Source: Hydractinia symbiolongicarpus (lineage: Eukaryota > Cnidaria > Hydrozoa > Anthoathecata > Hydractiniidae). From it: a stretch of DNA of 60,000 bases. Position 1 is the stretch's first letter. Each line of letters starts with the position of its first letter. The position numbers and the translations under genes were made by a program. Under the pieces are notes generated by a model. It was given only the letters and a program-made list of their open reading frames with translations. It was not told the DNA's origin and ran no database searches. This document shows, piece after piece, positions 40,301-47,313 of this stretch. The stretch covers positions 15,292,501 through 15,352,500 of the forward strand of contig NC_079886.1 of NCBI RefSeq assembly GCF_029227915.1, written 5' to 3'.

Positions 40301-43023
40301 AAGCTGTATCTGCAAATACTGTAGTTAATTCTTTTAAAAGGGTTCTCTGAAGAAACACAAACTGCAAGTATTAATGATGAGAATGACCCATTTAAATTGC
40401 ATTGGTGTACTTAAAAATCTTGGTTTGGTTGACGAGACCTTCCATGTGGATGACTTTGTTGACATAGACTTTGAGATTTTTACGAGCAAAACAATTGTTT
40501 TCACTTACAAAGAAATAATTGAATCAATTCGTGATGACGATAAGTGCTCCGTTGAAGAAGAAATCAAAAATGATGCAAAGATTGAAGTGAACGATATGCC
40601 TTCACAAAAACCAAAAAAGGATTCCATGGAATTGATTGAACACTGGTCAATGTTTGATGAAGATGAAGATGGTGGTGAAATACCGACACTAAACAATATA
40701 ACAAAAAATGCAGTAAACACTATTGTGAAATGAAAAAGCAAATTTTAATAGAAGATTTTTTTAAACCTTTATATTATAAGTTGTTTTCGTTAATTTTTGT
40801 TATTACTATTATTATTATTAGTTAAAACAGTACAGTAGTATCTAAAATATGCTTTTTTTCATCAAACGCCTCCAAAACCTGCCTGGATGAAATTTTGGCA
40901 GAAAAAAACTAAATTTTTTATTCGAAAGTTATTCGAAATTTTGATTTATTCGAAGTAAATTCTTATTCCTGGTGGAGCTTCGAATAACTGCGAGTGTACT
41001 GTAAAATAAAATGTCTATTTAAAAATTTTCTTTGTTACCAAACAGGAAAGTCTCAAAACTTAATCTTATTAGTAAAAATAGTAGCAGCTATAGATTTTAG
41101 CACATTCTAGAAATTACGCTTTTTTAAAGTTTCATAAATTCATCAAAAGCAAATCAAACTTGCTAACATCTGTTTTTTCCTGGTTTGATGGTTTGTCTGT
41201 TTATGTGTTTATGTGTTTCTTTCTTGTTTTCATCAAAGTCGTTGGAATTTATTCTTTAATTGCATAGATAAACATGAGCCTTTTTAGTAACTAAGACTAG
41301 CCCCAAAACTTGCCTGGGCATTATTAGTAAATATAAAATAACATGTTTCTTTGTTCAAGGTACCATTACGTTAATGGTCTTACTTGAACAATAATGAAAA
41401 TAATGCTCCTTTTGAAAGTCAAATGATTGGATAACTCCAATGAAAATGGAGAGTTAGAGGTATACTAATCAAATGCACATACAATGCGATCAAATAATTG
41501 ATAGTAGGAAACAACTTTACTCTACTTGCTTGCAGCTCTTGCGTCATTATACTAATCTGAGAGCGTTTTTGTTGCTTCTGATGAAAGCTCGTGTGAAGAT
41601 TACGTTTTAGTCTCATCACCCTTTAGAACATAAATTTATTTTTGAAAAGAACAAAACATATTTTTAGACTACATAAAGTTTAGTCTTTACGAAATAATTT
41701 ATTATATATTTGTTTCATAGGGTACAGCTGGCATGGAAGAACACGTTGATTTAGCATTTTCAAACGCGAGGTACTTATACTTAGCGGTATTATATGCATG
41801 TTTTATAGGTGAAACTATGCAAAAACTTTTTTTATATGCAACATGAAATGAAAGGTAAAAACAGCTTTGTGAAACATACGTACAAAAAATAATCAAATTT
41901 ACTTCCTTTTGTACACAAAGGAATTTATTAAGATGTTTTTTTTTTAAATGTATGTTGTGTCTTGTGTTTAGTATGTACATCATAATAGCTTTTCTAACGT
42001 ACGCTACTACATTTCATATATTTTTTCAGAATTTCTTTTTTTTATTATTATTTACCGACTGATTAGCTATTTATGTAACGTGCTTTGGTTACTCAGAGTA
42101 GGTTTCACAGTTGTTGATCTTTCGAAGCTGATTTTTCTACATCGTTCTGAACTTTTTTAAATCATTGTGTGAGCATAATTTTTTTCTGACTTTTATTTAA
42201 AAAAAACCTTTTTCACAATCATCATAGTATAATTTTAAATCTTGAACGTTATACGTTATTTTTTAATTCTCCTAACTCAATTCTCACCAAGGATCTTACA
42301 TGGGAAAAATGATTTCTAAAACCAGAATTGCGTACACAGGGTTCTATATGTGCGTACGTTGCCATCAACAAATGTACAATGAATAAAACATGTGTACACA
42401 GATACATACAGAAATTAATTTTTCAATTCCCGTGATCCATTGCTATATATTTACATACTTACTTACATCGGCTGTAATTCAAATATTCCGAAATAAATAA
42501 TAAACAATGTAAAAATAAATTACTATTTCCTTTAGATATCTTGCAGATCAAGTAAAAGCTAGAAGTAATTTTGAGTTGTTAAGAGAGGTATTTATGAGTT
42601 GTTTTTGTTTTGAGATTTTTCACAATATTTAATTACATAAGACTAAAAATTATATATTTAGCCAGAATGTGCTAATGTTTGTTTTCGTTACATTCCTCCT
42701 GGTATTTCTACCCTTGCAGATGGCCCAGAAAAGTTAGAGAAATTAGCTAAGGTTAGTAAAAGTTTTTGTTATGAAAGTCTTTGAAACTTTTTTTTGCTTT
42801 ATTGCATCCCGAATTAAGGCAACCTACAAATCAATAATTACTGTTTCAGGTGCCTCCGGAAATAAAGAAGAGGATGACTCATGAGGGAACTCTCATGATT
42901 GGTTATCAACCATTGAAAGACCATGGAAATTTTTTCCGCATGATAACATCAAATTCAGCAGCTAACCCGGCAGACATGGATTTTATACTTAATGAAATTG
43001 AGCGTTTAGGAAAAGATTTGTAA
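4368..43023 (+). CDS. PLP-dependent acidic amino-acid decarboxylase (CSAD/GADL1/GAD-like), 15 exons seen
   Basis: Group II PLP decarboxylase, expected to be cytosolic and to act on cysteine sulfinate, aspartate or glutamate. Exons consistent in frame and splice sites: 4368-4601, 10485-10575, 12054-12160, 33916-33961, 34037-34106, 35318-35397, 36273-36327, 36451-36567, 37118-37182, 37334-37412, 37922-38074, 41721-41770, 42536-42587, 42662-42751, 42850-43023 (stop). They encode about 486 residues, close to full family length, so only a very short first exon is missing. Family motifs in order: [29 protein letters not shown], the PLP-lysine motif NPHK (Lys codon 37362-37364), YLFQQDK, DTGDK..QCGR, GYQP and the C-terminal ERLGKDL. 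LFQQDK and GTLMIGYQP favour CSAD/GADL1 over classical GAD; substrate is inference. No exon shows a stop or frameshift. Introns 1 and 3 (5.9 and 21.8 kb) are swollen by mobile elements. Confidence 0.9.
4671..4716. repeat. Near-perfect 22-bp hairpin
   Basis: The arms 4671-4692 and 4695-4716 are reverse complements with one mismatch and a 2-nt centre (core TGAACATT..AATGTTCA). It lies in intron 1 of the decarboxylase gene. It may be a minimal foldback or MITE relic, or a structured intronic RNA. No flanking direct repeat was recognised. Confidence 0.65.
5934..6007 (+). repeat. 20-bp tandem repeat
   Basis: About 3.5 copies of GATTGTATAATATTATTTTA, with a 2-bp shorter first copy, lie directly before the 5' truncation point of the LINE at 6011. 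The array may have arisen during the LINE insertion or may be older. Confidence 0.75.
6011..7326 (+). pseudogene. 5'-truncated non-LTR retrotransposon reverse transcriptase with PHD-like finger
   Basis: RT coding region of a LINE. Visible motifs are [14 protein letters not shown] (RT motif near 6070), [11 protein letters not shown], and an intact catalytic YADD at about 6340-6351. The C-terminal domain includes [11 protein letters not shown] and [10 protein letters not shown] and ends in a GAT/ATG microsatellite tail. Between palm and C-terminal domain is a [23 protein letters not shown] zinc finger (about 6510-6640). An in-frame TAA after ..AESM (6376-6378) and a frameshift before 6402 make it a pseudogene. 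Endonuclease and ORF1 are absent because of 5' truncation. A second, shorter copy of the family lies at 8505-9069. The clade is not certain. Confidence 0.85.
7497..7614 (+). repeat. 13-bp minisatellite
   Basis: About nine nearly identical head-to-tail copies of GTTTCAATTCGTC. The first copy has TTG in place of TCG. The array lies inside the foldback element downstream of the LINE tail. High copy identity suggests recent expansion. Confidence 0.9.
8505..9069 (+). pseudogene. 3' fragment of the same LINE family
   Basis: The region repeats the final part of the 6011-7326 LINE, from the CRI.SAWKK segment through [20 protein letters not shown] and [10 protein letters not shown] to the CCCATGCTAGCATGG..GATGATGATGA tail. 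It differs by point changes, by a deletion at the ..KKLLPLL position (about 8550), and by loss of W in the YGSE.W motif near 8650-8660. It lacks the RT palm domain. It is a severely 5'-truncated dead copy, probably inserted independently of the first. Confidence 0.85.
9070..10484. other. Intronic sequence, no feature recognised
   Basis: Lies in intron 1 of the decarboxylase gene. Open frames such as 9908-10150 show no family motif or splice support. The sequence is AT-rich without clear repeats. Confidence 0.4.
12918..13010 (+). repeat. 30-bp direct duplication
   Basis: CGTTCTTAAACTTTTAAAATGCGATCTAAA-type sequence occurs twice, around 12922-12952 and 12976-13005, separated by about 24 bp. 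It lies within intron 3 of the decarboxylase gene. Its origin is unknown. Confidence 0.7.
13163..13560 (-). pseudogene. Relic of a charged, Gln/Met-rich coiled-coil protein C-terminus
   Basis: On the minus strand a lysine/arginine/glutamate-rich segment ([19 protein letters not shown]) leads into [10 protein letters not shown]. After a frameshift it continues as [19 protein letters not shown] and a Gln/Met-rich tail ending at a stop at 13163-13165. This style of C-terminus is common in DNA-binding accessory proteins carried by DNA transposons, such as Harbinger-type Myb/SANT proteins, but no DNA-binding domain is visible here. Assignment to a family is therefore only a guess. It sits just outside the 3' end of the Helitron-like copy B. 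Confidence 0.4.
14270..15881 (+). mobile_element. Crypton-type tyrosine recombinase element with 14-bp inverted ends
   Basis: The recombinase frames are bracketed by TTATTACCCCACTG at 14270-14283 and its perfect reverse complement at 15868-15881, giving a 1612-bp unit. Known Cryptons usually lack terminal inverted repeats, so the bracket may be a feature of this family, part of adjacent repeats, or chance. The right inverted copy abuts the palindromic MITE, which begins within the same TAATAAATGAC sequence. Confidence 0.45.
14432..15681 (+). pseudogene. Tyrosine recombinase (Crypton / DUF3504-like), one frameshift
   Basis: Predicted site-specific recombinase of a Crypton DNA transposon, related to the DUF3504 domain of ZMYM/QRICH1/KIAA1958-type proteins. 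The first frame (14432-15232, 266 codons) carries an N-terminal SAM-like region and a catalytic Arg context, [16 protein letters not shown]. The second frame (from about 15190 to 15681) carries HSVRKT (HxxR), [15 protein letters not shown] (H and the nucleophile Tyr near 15460) and a Ser/Thr-rich tail ending KRQRIEF. The two frames join at a T9 run (15217-15225). A single-base homopolymer change would connect them, so this is either a recent frameshift or an assembly error. Coding quality is otherwise high with no stop, so the copy looks young. ATG 14432 follows a stop-rich leader. Confidence 0.85.
15881..16026. mobile_element. Palindromic MITE
   Basis: The two halves are inverted copies with few differences. 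The ends are AATG.CTTATTAACC, and the inner blocks are GTCTATAC.G.AAAATATAGACC and GGTCCATG. The centre contains GACGTCATG. At about 146 bp with nearly full-length complementarity it would fold into a long hairpin. It directly abuts the right end of the recombinase element. Confidence 0.8.
16027..18300. other. Intronic non-coding sequence
   Basis: Apart from the Helitron-like 5' end near 17640-17704, I see nothing specific. Two related blocks containing GCTAT..CTATTGGCAA.TTCTTTATATTTAGAA, about 180 bp apart (near 16500 and 16680), indicate a small local duplication. Confidence 0.4.
18312..18607 (+). pseudogene. 5' fragment of a CR1/L2-like LINE with 2A-like motif
   Basis: A frame (18335 onward) includes [16 protein letters not shown]. 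The sequence LLxSGDIxLNPG(P) is common at the N-terminus of ORFs in CR1/L2-type LINEs and resembles the 2A consensus DxExNPGP. Here Glu is Lys and the final Pro is Arg, so 2A activity is not expected. The frame meets the CCAACGAG repeats at 18608. The LINE coding resumes at about 24773 with a PHD-like finger and endonuclease remnants, suggesting one LINE split by the element between. Confidence 0.6.
19077..20469 (-). pseudogene. Merlin-type (IS1016/ISXO2-like) DDE transposase, broken
   Basis: Cut-and-paste transposase of the Merlin superfamily, read on the minus strand. The N-terminal exon (20469 to about 20040) has a zinc-finger-like [19 protein letters not shown] and the family signature LRKGSWF; a TAA replaces the next codon before [19 protein letters not shown] middle exon (about 19735-19570) has [14 protein letters not shown], and a frameshift precedes the IDES catalytic-Asp motif. 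The last exon (about 19475-19077) contains [12 protein letters not shown], a TAA, then VPVEKR, the second Asp in ISDYWKAYD and the catalytic Glu in NKIEGHW. All three catalytic positions survive, but two stops and a frameshift make it non-functional. Introns of 100-300 bp separate the pieces. Confidence 0.85.
20846..21100 (-). other. Open frame of unknown function (84 codons)
   Basis: A minus-strand frame from an ATG to a stop, with a non-repetitive translation including [20 protein letters not shown]. It could be the last exon of a gene carried by the compound element, since it lies between the Merlin and DUF3987-like relics. I recognise no family and could not find adjoining exons. Confidence 0.25.
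22071..23770 (+). pseudogene. DUF3987-like P-loop ATPase, multi-exon and broken
   Basis: Resembles the DUF3987 (primase/helicase-associated) family. Exons proposed: an upstream piece ending near 22121, 22150-22585, 22683 to about 22915, 23019-23274 and 23388-23770. The exon at 22150 reads [13 protein letters not shown] and then a Walker A motif, GQPITGKS (22238-22261). After a frameshift near 22300 it continues with [18 protein letters not shown]. The next exon has the [20 protein letters not shown] motif typical of the family. Later exons include [21 protein letters not shown] near 23441 and a 1-bp deletion near 23520 also break the frame. The 22.9-kb exon runs into a 21-bp perfect palindrome. 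In animals such proteins are mostly repeat-associated; a role in element replication is inference. Confidence 0.65.
22897..22939. repeat. Perfect 21-bp palindrome in a coding exon
   Basis: The arm 22897-22917 and its exact reverse complement 22919-22939 are separated by one base (core GACGAAGCTAT c ATAGCTTCGTC). The left arm is normal coding sequence (YFSDEAI). The right arm creates an in-frame stop, so it looks like a snap-back inverted duplication added to the exon, by template switching or as an assembly artefact. Confidence 0.85.
23882..24258. mobile_element. G-rich MITE with GCGTTCA..ATTACGTAAT inverted ends
   Basis: The left end GGAACGTTCAGATATTACG and the right end (inverted GGAGAGCGTTCACATATTACG) flank about 375 bp. 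CCTAG at both junctions is a possible target duplication. Internally, two related blocks GATTA..GGGGGAGGGG-AAG/GGTCA lie near 23950 and 24210, and a G-run-rich segment lies at 24109-24140. It is non-coding. The superfamily is unassigned; hAT-like or similar is a guess. Confidence 0.7.
24590..24752 (-). repeat. 25-bp minisatellite (right end of compound element)
   Basis: Tandem copies of TATGTTGGTTCGTTGGCTCG plus TTGGC (25 bp). Three are full-length, followed by shortened 17-bp variants. The reverse complement contains CCAACGAGCCAACGA, which is also found at 18610-18672. Open frames across it (W/G/L-rich) are repeat translations and not proteins. Confidence 0.9.
24773..26773 (+). pseudogene. 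CR1/L2-like LINE with PHD-like finger, endonuclease remnant and RT, decayed
   Basis: Fragments in order. A PHD-like finger ([26 protein letters not shown], about 24798-24893). An APE endonuclease remnant, [12 protein letters not shown] (24984-25020), followed by a deletion. A linker to [19 protein letters not shown] blocks [31 protein letters not shown] and [17 protein letters not shown]. The catalytic box is YADA in place of YADD (25919-25930). The C-terminal region is [15 protein letters not shown] and [12 protein letters not shown], ending at a stop near 26773. Numerous frameshifts and stops are present. It is inactive both by frame damage and by loss of a catalytic Asp. The upstream part probably lies at 18312-18607. 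Confidence 0.85.
26820..27100 (+). repeat. Tandem duplication of the LINE 3' tail
   Basis: Blocks (GT)n-TAAGTGG..GTGCTACCAATTCCTG.TC and CTATGAT..TATC.TAATC occur twice, near 26832-26905 and 27005-27085, about 172 bp apart. This may be two LINE tails in tandem or an unequal-exchange duplication at the 3' end of the LINE. The (GT)n run heads each copy. Confidence 0.65.
27188..27697 (-). mobile_element. Helitron-like element, copy C (3' end missing)
   Basis: Matches copy A in order: GTATACCTGTT.CCTT, GTATAGGA.CATGTACTTTTG, ATTGACGTCACCACCTCG (27452-27470) and the ACACGGAAGCTCCGTATTA end. On the minus strand it starts TCTCTATAATAATACGG at 27697. The CTAG/hairpin terminus present in A, D and E is not found, so the 3' end is truncated or lost at the LINE tail. 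Confidence 0.6.
27698..31962. other. Intronic sequence with two doubtful exons
   Basis: Contains an ATG-started 19-codon piece ending at a GTAAGT donor (29230-29286, [19 protein letters not shown]). It also contains a possible internal exon, 31079-31216, reading [34 protein letters not shown] between a CAG acceptor and a GT donor. Their phases (0 against 1) do not join directly, so a shared gene cannot be shown. A 44-codon frame starts at 28234. The rest is AT-rich with many AGCTAGCT runs and no recognised gene. Confidence 0.3.
31968..33427. mobile_element. Non-autonomous TIR element with TCCTGGAA-rich ends
   Basis: CATGGTGACCAC at 31968-31979 and its exact inverse GTGGTCACCATG at 33416-33427 form the ends. 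A GTATT direct repeat lies immediately outside both (31963-31967 and 33428-33432). Repeats of TCCTGGAA and TTGTCCTGGAA sit just inside each end in opposite orientations, as subterminal transposase sites often do. The 1.46-kb interior has no transposase frame. It could be a hAT-like or other DNA transposon derivative. Confidence 0.7.
34383..35095 (-). mobile_element. Helitron-like element, copy D (complete ends)
   Basis: On the minus strand it starts TCTCTATAATAATAC at 35095 and ends CTAG at 34383-34386, with A/T at the borders. The hairpin GTGGAAATACCAC (34399-34411) lies about 12 nt from the end. Block order is as in copy A, including TGCTG.CGTCAGCAGTGCATATGC and GACGTCATCAACCCG. Length is 713 bp against 729 bp for copy A. 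It is non-coding and inserted in a decarboxylase intron. Confidence 0.7.
35421..35760. repeat. Two related hairpin blocks, possible second Helitron-like family
   Basis: CTAGCCCGTTAACCCAGTG then TGGAGCACTAAGTTAA (from about 35421) and AACCCGCATTAACCCAAGCT then GGAGCTTGAGTTAA (from about 35707) share the plan CCCG.(T)TAACCC-hairpin-GTTAA. The first has CTAG at its edge, resembling a Helitron 3' end on the minus strand. No matching 5' end was found. Confidence 0.4.
37443..37821 (-). mobile_element. Helitron-like element, copy E (short, diverged)
   Basis: A CTAG end (37443-37446), the hairpin GTGGGAGTATCCAC (37466-37479), GACAAATGGTTACAGAAATG, GATGTCATCTCC and TTTCCAAGTTATT correspond in order to copies A and D. 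The opposite end is eroded to TTATTATTATATTATA. About half the interior is deleted. It lies in the intron between the active-site lysine exon and the next exon. Confidence 0.5.
38328..41001 (+). mobile_element. Tigger/pogo-like DNA transposon with TIRs and TA duplication
   Basis: CAGTAGACTCCCGGTTATTC at 38328 and the inverse GAATAACTGCGAGTGTACTG ending at 41001 are pogo/Tigger-type terminal repeats. Both are flanked by TA (38326-38327 and 41002-41003), the expected target duplication. Internal CGAA/TTATTCGAA repeats occur near both ends. The 2674-bp element lies in the intron between exons 37922-38074 and 41721-41770 and encodes a dead transposase. Confidence 0.9.
39329..40733 (+). pseudogene. 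Pogo/Tigger transposase relic
   Basis: DDE transposase with CENP-B-like N-terminus. The start [18 protein letters not shown] is the psq-type helix-turn-helix, followed after frameshifts by a YGVPPNT-like and YWIKNK piece. The Tc5-type DNA-binding domain shows [16 protein letters not shown] and the [17 protein letters not shown] segment near 39730. The catalytic core survives as NADEF (first Asp, near 39833), IND then NC (second Asp, near 40093) and [12 protein letters not shown] longer intact C-terminal frame (40374-40733) is acidic. Many stops and frameshifts are present. Minus-strand frames across this region (for example 39841-40164) are shadows. Confidence 0.85.
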
Positions 43024-43129
43024 AGAAAAATTATCTAGCGCCGATTTATGAAATATACAAGAATTTCTAAATCCCGTCGCGTGCCAGGATAAATCTCCTA
43101 AATACCTTTAAAAAAATGAAAACCCTCTA

Positions 43130-43135
43130 AATAAA
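43130..43135 (+). terminator. Candidate polyadenylation signal of the decarboxylase gene
   Basis: AATAAA 107 nt after the TAA stop at 43021-43023. It is the first canonical hexamer downstream. No transcript end is known. Confidence 0.35.
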
Positions 43136-43775
43136 GAGGTCTCCTGAATAACCTAAATTTTAGACCCAAAATGTTGATTCCTCCTAAAATCACCTAAAAT
43201 TGTTTATATGATCCATTTTCTGCAAAAAGTAACTTTTTGCTATTACGTTTAATGTGACCATAAATGGAGCAAATTTATTATCTTGCAACAGGACGGATGA
43301 ATATATTTACATAATTACTGCAACCCTATACCTCTCTGATATAGGGTTGATTATTTATAAGGCTCTTATTTTCTCTCAAAATTTTGACAAAATATACTAG
43401 TTTTTATACGTTTTTTAGAGTTTCCTTAAAATTTGCCCCTGAAACCTCCTAAAATTCACCAAATTAAACAAGCACAGTGCAGTTTTATTAGAATTATTTT
43501 CCCCTATGGAATCCCCAGCCTGGCGCAAAAGTTCATGTGATATCGGCCCAGCCCCCCTGAATATCCTACTTCCAAGCATGGTATGCATATCATAAAACAC
43601 CTCCATAGTGGCAAAAATCCATATGAGACTTTAAAGCTAAATACCAGTAAAGGGTATATTTAAACAACAATAAACAAGACTCACTAAATGGTGAAATCAT
43701 AACACAATATATATGCACACCACAAAATATTAAACCACCACTCTTCATATACATAAATAAAGTTCAATCAAATTT

Positions 43776-44500
43776 TGGATTCCATCAAAATATGCCGTCC
43801 AAAATTGGTCGTAACAGGCTTATTGTACAACTTTGCAAAAGTGCTACCATTGGACCAACCAGCCCCTTTTCCAATATCTAAAAAAGAGAAACCAGTTTGT
43901 TTTGATTTTGATGTAGACAGCATGAGTTAAGTGTGCCTTTAAAACATTTGTGTCCAGCCCCGCAGCTTGCAACATTTTACACAGGTCCACCTTGCAATAG
44001 TTGCTGATGTTACAGCTTTGTGGGGTAAAACATAACTTATGAAAAGCCTTTTCTCATCATTGCGTAGGCCACTAGTTCTTGCAAGGTATTCTGTAAGGTT
44101 TTGCACAACACAAACTTTCCCGTTAGTAGGATATGCATAAAATTCCAATGATTTCTGGTGATTTTTCGGTCTACTTTGTTTGAGCAAACTGTGAATAAAA
44201 AAAACAATTTCATTTCCCTGATGCAAACTATGTAAAGATAAATCACTGAGTGTCTGTGATCGTTGACCACTAAGAACGCACATCAAGACAGCTAAACGTT
44301 GCGTTAATAATTGTAAAGATAACTCTTCTGGTGGTGGCAAAGAGTCAAGGTACCTCAACACGACATCCACATCAAAAGTGATTGTATATCGAGGAAGAGT
44401 TAGTCTTTCCTTGGAAATGCCATTCAATAAACGTTTGATTATAGGTGGGTTGCCAAACGTTATCCTATGGTCAGGTTTAAGTATAGGTGATAGAGCAGAT
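43776..44500 (-). pseudogene. DIRS tyrosine recombinase, catalytic Arg lost
   Basis: The minus-strand frame 44427-43939 shows YTITFDVDVVLRYLDSLPP, LTQRLAVLMCVLSGQRSQTL (first catalytic Arg region), LKQSRPKNHQKSLEFYAYP and LFISYVLPHKAV. After a frameshift the C-terminus reads KAHLTHAVY, where DIRS recombinases normally have HxTR, so the second catalytic Arg is His. It ends with GWSNGSTFAKLYNKPV (Tyr retained). The KAH..-WSN interval also contains an insertion. This is a dead copy; the name follows the DIRS YR family. Confidence 0.85.
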
Positions 44501-44589
44501 CTGGCTGTATTTAAGGCAGAGTATTCTAACTTGGTAGAGTAAAATAACTCAGCTAAAAAATCTGCACCTGTAACTGTAGAAGCTGAGGT

Positions 44590-45850
44590 TAGATCAAGGT
44601 TTTTCGTGCTGCAATATTCAAGCCATTTCTTGATATAAGGTGCATATTGCTTCCTTGTGCCAGAAGTTCATGTACCTTGTAAGAAACATCAAATTGCACT
44701 GCAAGAAACTCCAGGTTCTTGTGTAATGGATGGAGTAACGACGGTTGATTCGGAAGAAATAGCTGCTCCCTAGAAGGTAAAATTACATAAGAATTTGTAA
44801 CAGCAATCTGGCGAAGTAATGGATACCATGATTGATTTGGCCAATTTGGCACAATGATCAAGCCTTCAATTTTGTCCTGAATTGCTTTTTGAACAACTGC
44901 ACCTACACAGGCGAAGGAGGAAAGCAATAGACTTTTTGACCATGCCAATTAATAGTGAAAGCATTTACATGTGTAGCACAAGGGTCTGGTCTATATGAAA
45001 CAAATGTAGCCAGTTGATTATTGATTCTACTTGCAAATAAATCAATATCAGGGAAATATTGAAAGCGTAAAACATGTCTAGAAAGATCTTTTCCCTTAAT
45101 TTCCATTTTGTATTAATTTCATGCTTCCTAGATTCTGCATCAGCTTTACATTAAGAAACCCTGGAATGTGTGAGATAGTAAGCAAATTTTCATGTCTAAT
45201 GGTCACAAGGGACAGAACGACAACTACCCATTTTGGTTATGCAATGTACAGCTGTTGTATTATCACACAATACTTTGATGTGGGTGTTGAAAACTGAGTC
45301 ACATAATGACCTCAGTACAAAAAGAATAGCTTTCAGCTCTAATACATTTATATGCTGCTAAGACTCAACTTCTGAGAATAAGCCATTAGTTTGTGATTTA
45401 GAACATACTGCACCTAACCCAAGCTTACAAGCATCAGTGGAAATAGTCACGGTGTGGTTACCAAATGAGATATGGCTGTATGATGAGGTAATATTGTCAC
45501 ACCACCACTGTACATCTGCTATTGCGTTAGCAGACAAAGTAGTGTATGAATCAAAATTGCCACAGTTTTTTCTTAATGAGTCTATCTTCTGAAGCTTTAA
45601 ATCTATATAATGAAGTTTTCCAAATAACACAGCATAAAAACTAGAGCCGAAGATACCAAGAAGCTGGGCAATTTCCCTCAGACTGATTTGTGAGCTAGTA
45701 GTAGTTTTTGACAATATTCCGTGGTTCATTTCTTTTTTGAGTCAGTTAAATACACTCATATTGACTGAATCAATGATGGAAGCAAGGTATTCGAAGGTTT
45801 GAACACAAACCATTAGGGAGAAAAGTGAACTGGTATAACACACCATAATT
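44590..45850 (-). pseudogene. DIRS RT stub and RNase H domain
   Basis: Read on the minus strand. A short RT piece near 45842-45800 reads YQFTFLPNGL. The stretch that should carry the catalytic RT box is missing before the frame starting 45729. This frame has LGIFGSSFYAVLFGKL, then DVQWWCDN and the RNase H motif TISTDACKLGLGAVC (near 45400). Later fragments (45106-44903 and 44948-44589) read FQYFPDIDLFASRINNQL and PPFACVGAVV..IVPNWPNQSWYP, typical of the RNase H to recombinase connection in DIRS/Ty3-like polyproteins. The loss of the RT core makes the copy incapable of autonomous reverse transcription. Confidence 0.8.
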
Positions 45851-46018
45851 AAATTTTAAGAATTTTTGATATTCGTTGATATGGTTCCTTATAGTCTGAT
45901 GTCAATTCTTTCCATGCAGGCGAACATCTAGAAATATCACCAGCCTGAAAATTTTTAACTTTTTAAGCCAGCTTAGTTTTAAGGTTTAATATATAGGTAC
46001 TTACATTGAGGGCTGCAG

Positions 46019-46900
46019 TTATTTCCTGCTTCTGTTGAAGGGCTTCCGATGACTTTGTTGTGGTTTCTTGCCCTTCTTTAAAAAATTTTGGTTATCTTTC
46101 CTAAATGTTGTCGTCGAGCTAGGGATTTTACTAAAGCTTCCAACATAAGGATATGATTGATATTTCCTGCTATTGTTGTAGCTATATGTACTGGATGAGG
46201 ACAAGGCAACCTTCGAGGTTTCCTGGGCTTCTCTCATACCCTTTTGTAAATCATCCCCAAGTAGAAATTACATATATCCCTGTATTGAGGGTTCAAAGAG
46301 GTGCGAACATTTTGTTTTCTTTTATAATTTAGGTCTGTATTGACTGACCCGAGTAATTTTATTGCAATTCATGACAACATCCTTCAAATTCATGGGATTT
46401 TTCCCCTCATCAGACTGTAAAACCTTACATTTGTTCATATTCGGCACAGCCATTTTGGCACTATTTTCAGGCAGCAAGTGTCTTTTCCCTATCTTCTTTT
46501 TTACCTCTGTAATAAGACATTTTTTCAGGAAGTGAGCCGTAACTCTAGTGGCAACATTTTCTTTGATTTTTTCACTAAGGTCTAATGGTTGTGGCATTTC
46601 ATTAACCACTTGTAAGAGGATGTTTTCTGCAGCATCCAAGTGACGGTAGCTTTTGCCACCATGCTTATTTGGAGTAAATAAATCTGACTATTATCTCCAG
46701 GTATAGTGTTCTCAAGGGATTGCCTTGGTAAGTTATTTTCATCATTGTTGTCATTATCATGCTCAGAAACAAGAACTCTTTTGTAGTACATCTGCAATAA
46801 TTGCTTGTCTCATATCTTTGTTTGTGCCTTCGACATTTGTTGTATTAGGAGAAGTAACTGTAGTATCATTTGCATTTGAATTTTCAGCCATGCTTTCAGC
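46019..46900 (-). pseudogene. DIRS ORF1 (gag-like) remnants
   Basis: Minus-strand pieces in shifting frames: a start at about 46890 (MAENSNANDTTVTSPNTT), a piece MDAAENILLQVVNEMPQP (46639-46322), and a basic Ser/Tyr-rich tail (46237-46019) ending KKPQQSHRKPFNRSRK. Position at the 5' end of the element and the basic tail fit a DIRS gag-like protein. There is no sequence-diagnostic motif; assignment rests on context. Frameshifts at about 46797 and 46640 and a stop near 46322 break it. Confidence 0.55.
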
Positions 46901-47313
46901 TGTATACAGGGACTAAAACTGTCAAAACTTTCAAAATACAATCAGTTGTAAATAAATGATAGTATCAGAAATCTACAAAGAATAAACAAAAGTAAACTGT
47001 GGTGCAGAAATCCAAGATGAAAGTCAATAGAAAACTTATCTTATCTGGTTTTCTTTTTTCGCGTCCTGCTTGCTTATCGTAGGATTTCGGAAGAACAGGT
47101 TAGAGAATATTCGGGGGCTGGGCCGATCTCATATGGATTCTTGCCAGGGTGCTGGAACCGAGTGGGGAAAATAATTATGAAGTTTTAAATCTTTGGTAAC
47201 CCTGTTAAACAACTCATATGTTGAATATAAAAGTCTGTTTCGGACATCTATTAATTTGTCCTTTATTTGCAAATTTAAAGATATTAATTTGGTTTGTCTG
47301 TTCAGTATTCATA

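Larger units (their letters stand above)
43491..47176 (-). mobile_element. DIRS-type tyrosine-recombinase retrotransposon, internally deleted
   Basis: Inverted terminal repeats of about 72 bp: 43491-43566 and 47105-47176. Shared blocks are AATTATTTTCCCC, CCTGGC, ATATGAGATCGGCCCAGCCC (ATGTGATATCGGCCCAGCCC in the left copy) and GAATAT. Between them, read on the minus strand, are a gag-like ORF1, an RT stub, RNase H and a tyrosine recombinase, the order expected for DIRS elements. About 3.7 kb is short for DIRS because most of RT is gone. Confidence 0.85.
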
